57,654 nt of DNA from Candidatus Heimdallarchaeota archaeon. Lineage in GTDB: Archaea; Asgardarchaeota; Heimdallarchaeia; Heimdallarchaeales; Kariarchaeaceae. Of this stretch, positions 54,883-57,654 are shown one piece after another (the first letter of the stretch is position 1; each line of letters starts with the position of its first letter). A program made the position numbers and the translations under genes. The stretch spans positions 1-57,654 of the forward strand of contig WAKA01000207.1 of the NCBI GenBank assembly GCA_015523565.1, written 5' to 3'. A model generated the notes under the pieces. That model had not been told where the DNA came from and ran no database searches. It was given only the letters and a program-made list of their open reading frames with translations.

Positions 54883-55665
54883 ATGATTCCTGATAGCCAT
54901 CCCCGTTCGAGATCCCTCAAAACACGACATGCGCTTATTGACGGGGTCAAGAATGACATTGTTGCTGAATCTGGATTAATTGCACATGGCAGGGGCGAAG
55001 CTTTTGATTATCTTTTAGGTGAAAAAACTCATGTTTTTGCTCTGAACGCGATTAAGGCCGCGGCGGCTCTTCTTAAAACCGCAAATCATCCCGTGATCTC
55101 TGTCAACGGAAATACAACCATCTTATGTGGAAAAGAAATGGTTGAGTTTTCCAACGTCAGCGGCATCCCTTTGGAAATCAACTTGTTTTACCGCAGACCT
55201 GAACGATATCGTGCAATTTATTCCTATCTTTCAAATCTAGGGGGAAAGCATATTCTTGGCGCTGATGAAACAAAATTTACAGAATTACCAAATCTTGAAT
55301 CCTTTCGGAGAGTTGTGGATGCAAGGGGAATCTTGATTGCAGATGTTGTTATGGTGCCGTTGGAAGATGGTGACAGGACTGAAGCATTAGTGAAATTGGG
55401 AAAAAAGGTAATTACCGTTGATTTAAATCCTCTTTCAAGAACCGCTTTGGCTTCAGATATAACCATTGTTGATAATATCCAACGGGTTTTCCCCCTGCTC
55501 CAAAAATTTTTCTTTGAAATGGACAATGAAACCGCCCATGAAATCCTTGAAAATTATGACAATTCCTTTATAATCAAAGAAGCACTTGAAACAATTTCAT
55601 CCGCTTGGAAGGTTGACTTAAATGAAAAATTTGAAGAAATCCGTAAACAGAAAGGAATGACGTGA
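54883..55665 (+). CDS. 4-phosphopantoate--beta-alanine ligase (phosphopantothenate synthetase)
   Basis: Archaea-specific enzyme that joins 4-phosphopantoate to beta-alanine in CoA synthesis, acting after the pantoate kinase encoded at 18845-19738. IPDSHPRSRSLKTRHALIDGV, ESGLIAHGRGEAFDYLLGE, NGNTTILCG and VPLEDGDRTEALVKLGKKV are diagnostic of the family formerly called DUF137. At 260 residues it is full length. A T-run follows the stop. Confidence 0.94.
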   Translation: MIPDSHPRSRSLKTRHALIDGVKNDIVAESGLIAHGRGEAFDYLLGEKTHVFALNAIKAAAALLKTANHPVISVNGNTTILCGKEMVEFSNVSGIPLEINLFYRRPERYRAIYSYLSNLGGKHILGADETKFTELPNLESFRRVVDARGILIADVVMVPLEDGDRTEALVKLGKKVITVDLNPLSRTALASDITIVDNIQRVFPLLQKFFFEMDNETAHEILENYDNSFIIKEALETISSAWKVDLNEKFEEIRKQKGMT

Positions 55666-55673
55666 TTTTTTTT
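55666..55673 (+). terminator. T-run after phosphopantothenate synthetase
   Basis: ATTTTTTTTA directly follows the stop codon, consistent with archaeal termination at T-tracts. Confidence 0.45.
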
Positions 55674-55739
55674 ATTAGTCAAGCCTTCCGTCAATGGCAA
55701 TCCAAAAAAGGTTATATAGAAACTTTTCAAGGGATTATT

Positions 55740-55772
55740 ATGGAAATCCGAATCAAGCCCTTTTCATTCTAG
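55740..55772 (+). other. ten-codon leader ORF upstream of the V4R-like gene
   Basis: ATGGAAATCCG... encodes MEIRIKPFSF and ends at TAG. A TATATAG-like element at 55712-55719 lies about 25 bases before it, so it would be the first ORF of a leaderless transcript, with the V4R-like gene starting 22 bases after its stop. Translation is unproven. Confidence 0.2.
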
Positions 55773-55794
55773 TGGCTTGGTAAAGATATGCTAG

Positions 55795-56907
55795 GTGATT
55801 ACTTTGTCATTAAACATTTGGACAAGAACTGGGTCTGAAAAAACTCAAGCAAGCCAAACAATTCGTATTTTGCTTCGCTCTTTGCAATACCTTGCAGAAG
55901 ATGCAGCACAATCCTCAACTTCCAGTCAAAATTTTACGGGGATTATTGTCCCCATTATCCGGAACCTTTTTGTGCCTGCACAAGGTATTTCCATCAATGA
56001 GCAACTCTCCACATTTCTAAGGTCGCTCGGTTGGAAAAATGCGCAGATAAGGACTCTTTCCGCAACCAAGGCTGAAATCGTTCTTGGAAACAACAGGCAT
56101 CTTGAACAACTTGAAACTTCCAAATCTGGATTGGAACTGTTGGTCAAAAGCATAATGAGGGCGATAGGCATCTATCTACTTAACAGGGAAGTTGACGCCC
56201 TTGTCAAGCTTGACTTTACTTCTGGTGTCATTTATACCATTGAACTAAACGCTGTTGAAATTCAACCAAGCATAAAAGAAACAAGGCAAAAAACTATTCC
56301 CTCCTCAACCCGTGTCGCTCCCTCCCCACAGTCCGCTCCTGCATCAACAAAAATTACAGACCTTGAATCACAAGTAGACCCTTCGCAGTTATTTATGCCA
56401 ATTCTTAACCAAAAACTTCCTCTGTCCACCCTTTATGTCCTTTTACAGGATGTCATGAGTGAATTTGCAAACTCTTGGTACAATGAGAATCCATTGGAAA
56501 AAATTGGTACTGATGACCCACGCCTTAATGTCCTGTTTTTGACTCAATTTCTAGTGGAAAAGACAATTAATGCGGGAAGAGCGACAAAAACACTCGGTGA
56601 CCAAATAGGTCGATTTTTCGCCAAGGCATTGGAAGAAACATTTGGGTCTGATCCAAATGGATTGTTGACTCCCGAAATTATAGAGTCTGATACGTTGACA
56701 ATGATAAGAGACATAAAAGCAAGATCACTATGTACCTTACAACCTGGAGACAAATGCACGGATAGCAATCGTGCCATCTGTGACTTTGGAATGGGTATCT
56801 ATGAAGGTGTGCTTTCTTCAATCACTGGTAGGAATTACCAGTTTACGAATTACTTCGCGGCTGGCAAAAGAGATATTTACTGCCTTATGGAATTTCAAAT
56901 TACTTAA
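55795..56907 (+). CDS. V4R-like domain protein, possibly a tandem duplication
   Basis: The C-terminal segment AICDFGMGIYEGVLSSITGRNYQF...DIYCLMEFQI follows the V4R/Bet3-like pattern: a Cys, a helix before the G-R strand, then a final C-x-F strand. The N-terminal half (GIYLLNREVDALVKLDFTSGVIYTIEL) ends in a comparable helix-strand unit, so the protein may contain two related domains around a Ser/Pro-rich linker at about 165-190. V4R domains are structurally related to TRAPP-complex Bet3 proteins. Start is GTG directly after an in-frame stop, with a 10-codon ORF upstream. The nuclease-like gene follows with no gap. Confidence 0.55.
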   Translation: MITLSLNIWTRTGSEKTQASQTIRILLRSLQYLAEDAAQSSTSSQNFTGIIVPIIRNLFVPAQGISINEQLSTFLRSLGWKNAQIRTLSATKAEIVLGNNRHLEQLETSKSGLELLVKSIMRAIGIYLLNREVDALVKLDFTSGVIYTIELNAVEIQPSIKETRQKTIPSSTRVAPSPQSAPASTKITDLESQVDPSQLFMPILNQKLPLSTLYVLLQDVMSEFANSWYNENPLEKIGTDDPRLNVLFLTQFLVEKTINAGRATKTLGDQIGRFFAKALEETFGSDPNGLLTPEIIESDTLTMIRDIKARSLCTLQPGDKCTDSNRAICDFGMGIYEGVLSSITGRNYQFTNYFAAGKRDIYCLMEFQIT

Positions 56908-57600
56908 ATGACTGATCCTACAATTCCTGATTGGTTAAGGGGAATTGAGAACACCCCTATATCTTCCCCTTTGCTTATTGCCTTGAACAAACTCAACGAA
57001 ATTGACTTAAGGACAGATGATTTTGACAAATTTCTTGATTTATTGCCGTCTGCTATCCGAAAAGAATTAGAGGGGATTGATACAATCCAGAAGTTTATTG
57101 AGTTTATTCTGACTGAAGGAATTTCTTTGAAACAAATTGTCAATCATCTCAATTGGAAACATTTCGAGGAATTGACTGCCGCGGTCTTTTCATTCTCAGG
57201 ATATGATACAATCTGCAATTTTTATTTTGTTCCCTTATCTGACAATAAAAGACTTGAATTTGACGTGATTTGTGAAAGTAAAGAGAGCAGGGATGTGTTT
57301 CTTGTTGATTGTAAACGTTACAAAACCCCTTCACAAGCTCCCATCAGAAAAGCGGCTGATATGCAAAAAGAACGAGCCCTGCAATTCCTTCACGCAATCA
57401 GTATGATCCATTCCGATACAAGGCTTAGTTTCCCAAAATGGGATCGTTATGTTCTTATTCCAATCATTGTCACTTGGAGGGATCATTCAATCAAATTTCA
57501 TGATAATGTTCCTATCGTTTCAATTGCCAATTTAATTGACTTTATCGTAAATTTTCCTGAATATCGAGATTTCTGCTATAAAATTGTTCAGGATTGGTGA
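56908..57600 (+). CDS. Mrr-like restriction endonuclease-fold protein
   Basis: HFEELTAAVFSFSGYDT followed by LEFDVICES and VFLVDCKRYKTP is the (Q/E)...D...ExK-like core (here DCK) of Mrr/archaeal Holliday-junction-type PD-(D/E)XK nucleases. The N-terminal 70 residues are helical. At 230 residues it may be a complete single-domain nuclease or a DNA-repair factor; no methylase is adjacent. It starts on the base after the preceding stop, so the two are in one operon. Confidence 0.7.
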   Translation: MTDPTIPDWLRGIENTPISSPLLIALNKLNEIDLRTDDFDKFLDLLPSAIRKELEGIDTIQKFIEFILTEGISLKQIVNHLNWKHFEELTAAVFSFSGYDTICNFYFVPLSDNKRLEFDVICESKESRDVFLVDCKRYKTPSQAPIRKAADMQKERALQFLHAISMIHSDTRLSFPKWDRYVLIPIIVTWRDHSIKFHDNVPIVSIANLIDFIVNFPEYRDFCYKIVQDW

Positions 57601-57612
57601 ACCCTAAAATTC

Positions 57613-57654
57613 ATGATCGTTGATATTTTGCAAGAATTTGTTCCACTTTCTCTT
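57613..57654 (+). CDS. possible next gene, cut by the window edge
   Basis: An ATG followed by 13 open codons (MIVDILQEFVPLSL) runs to the end of the window, 12 bases after the nuclease gene stop. Too short to identify. Confidence 0.25.
   Translation, partial: MIVDILQEFVPLSL

Overview
The window looks like chromosomal DNA of an archaeon, most likely an Asgard archaeon (Promethearchaeota). It is AT-rich, densely packed, and its information-processing genes are archaeal or eukaryote-like: RIO1 kinase, NMD3, aIF2-beta, Pelota, Sec61-alpha (SecY), Sec61-beta and a two-ring CDC48 ATPase. Coenzyme A synthesis uses the archaeal pantoate kinase and phosphopantothenate synthetase route, and AMP phosphorylase is present. 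The strongest Asgard marker is an EAP30-family (ESCRT-II Vps22/Vps36-like) protein at 26599-27273, with an MglA/Ras-like small GTPase about 2.5 kb away. No rRNA, tRNA, CRISPR array, transposase or prophage was found.

Layout. 0.3-2.5 kb: long-form 6-phosphogluconate dehydrogenase and a MoxR ATPase. 2.5-10.1 kb: a leftward run of RIO1, a small membrane protein, NMD3, a secreted DOMON-like protein, UvrB, a site-2 protease and an E/K-rich membrane protein. 10.2-16 kb: HEAT-repeat and TerB-like proteins, type II GAPDH, a membrane-anchored winged-helix protein, class II HMG-CoA reductase, and a two-gene version of the eukaryotic OGFOD1/Tpa1 prolyl hydroxylase. 16-23.6 kb: LeuC/LeuD-type dehydratase, a coiled-coil winged-helix protein, pantoate kinase, an FAH-family hydrolase, and an ABC transporter whose permease is fused to a CPBP protease. 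24-30 kb: small GTPase, ribose-5-phosphate isomerase, a proline-rich membrane protein, the ESCRT-II protein, a ribbon-helix-helix coiled-coil protein, nucleoside phosphorylase and a PD-(D/E)XK-like protein with 39-bp repeats. 30-40 kb: DUF885 metallopeptidase, SecY, NAD synthase, DUF424, aIF2-beta and CDC48. 40-50 kb: flavin reductase, a divergent ParA/ribbon-helix-helix pair, LarA racemase, DegV, Pelota, AMP phosphorylase, NYN nuclease, a coiled-coil protein and dCMP deaminase. 50-57.6 kb: cyclophilin, a Trm112-like protein, Sec61-beta, a highly divergent PEP-carboxylase homologue, phosphopantothenate synthetase, a V4R-like protein and an Mrr-like nuclease.

Many genes have a TATA-like A/T element centred 23-28 bases before the start codon, so leaderless transcripts are probably common; this was used to choose several starts. 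Convergent neighbours often overlap at their 3' ends.

The most unusual items are the split OGFOD1/Tpa1 pair, the PEP-carboxylase homologue that seems to have lost both metal ligands, the ESCRT-II gene beside repeat-rich membrane and coiled-coil proteins, the ParA/ribbon-helix-helix pair around a perfect inverted repeat, and a 12-base word found in three intergenic regions. All family calls come from reading motifs by eye and need profile searches to confirm.
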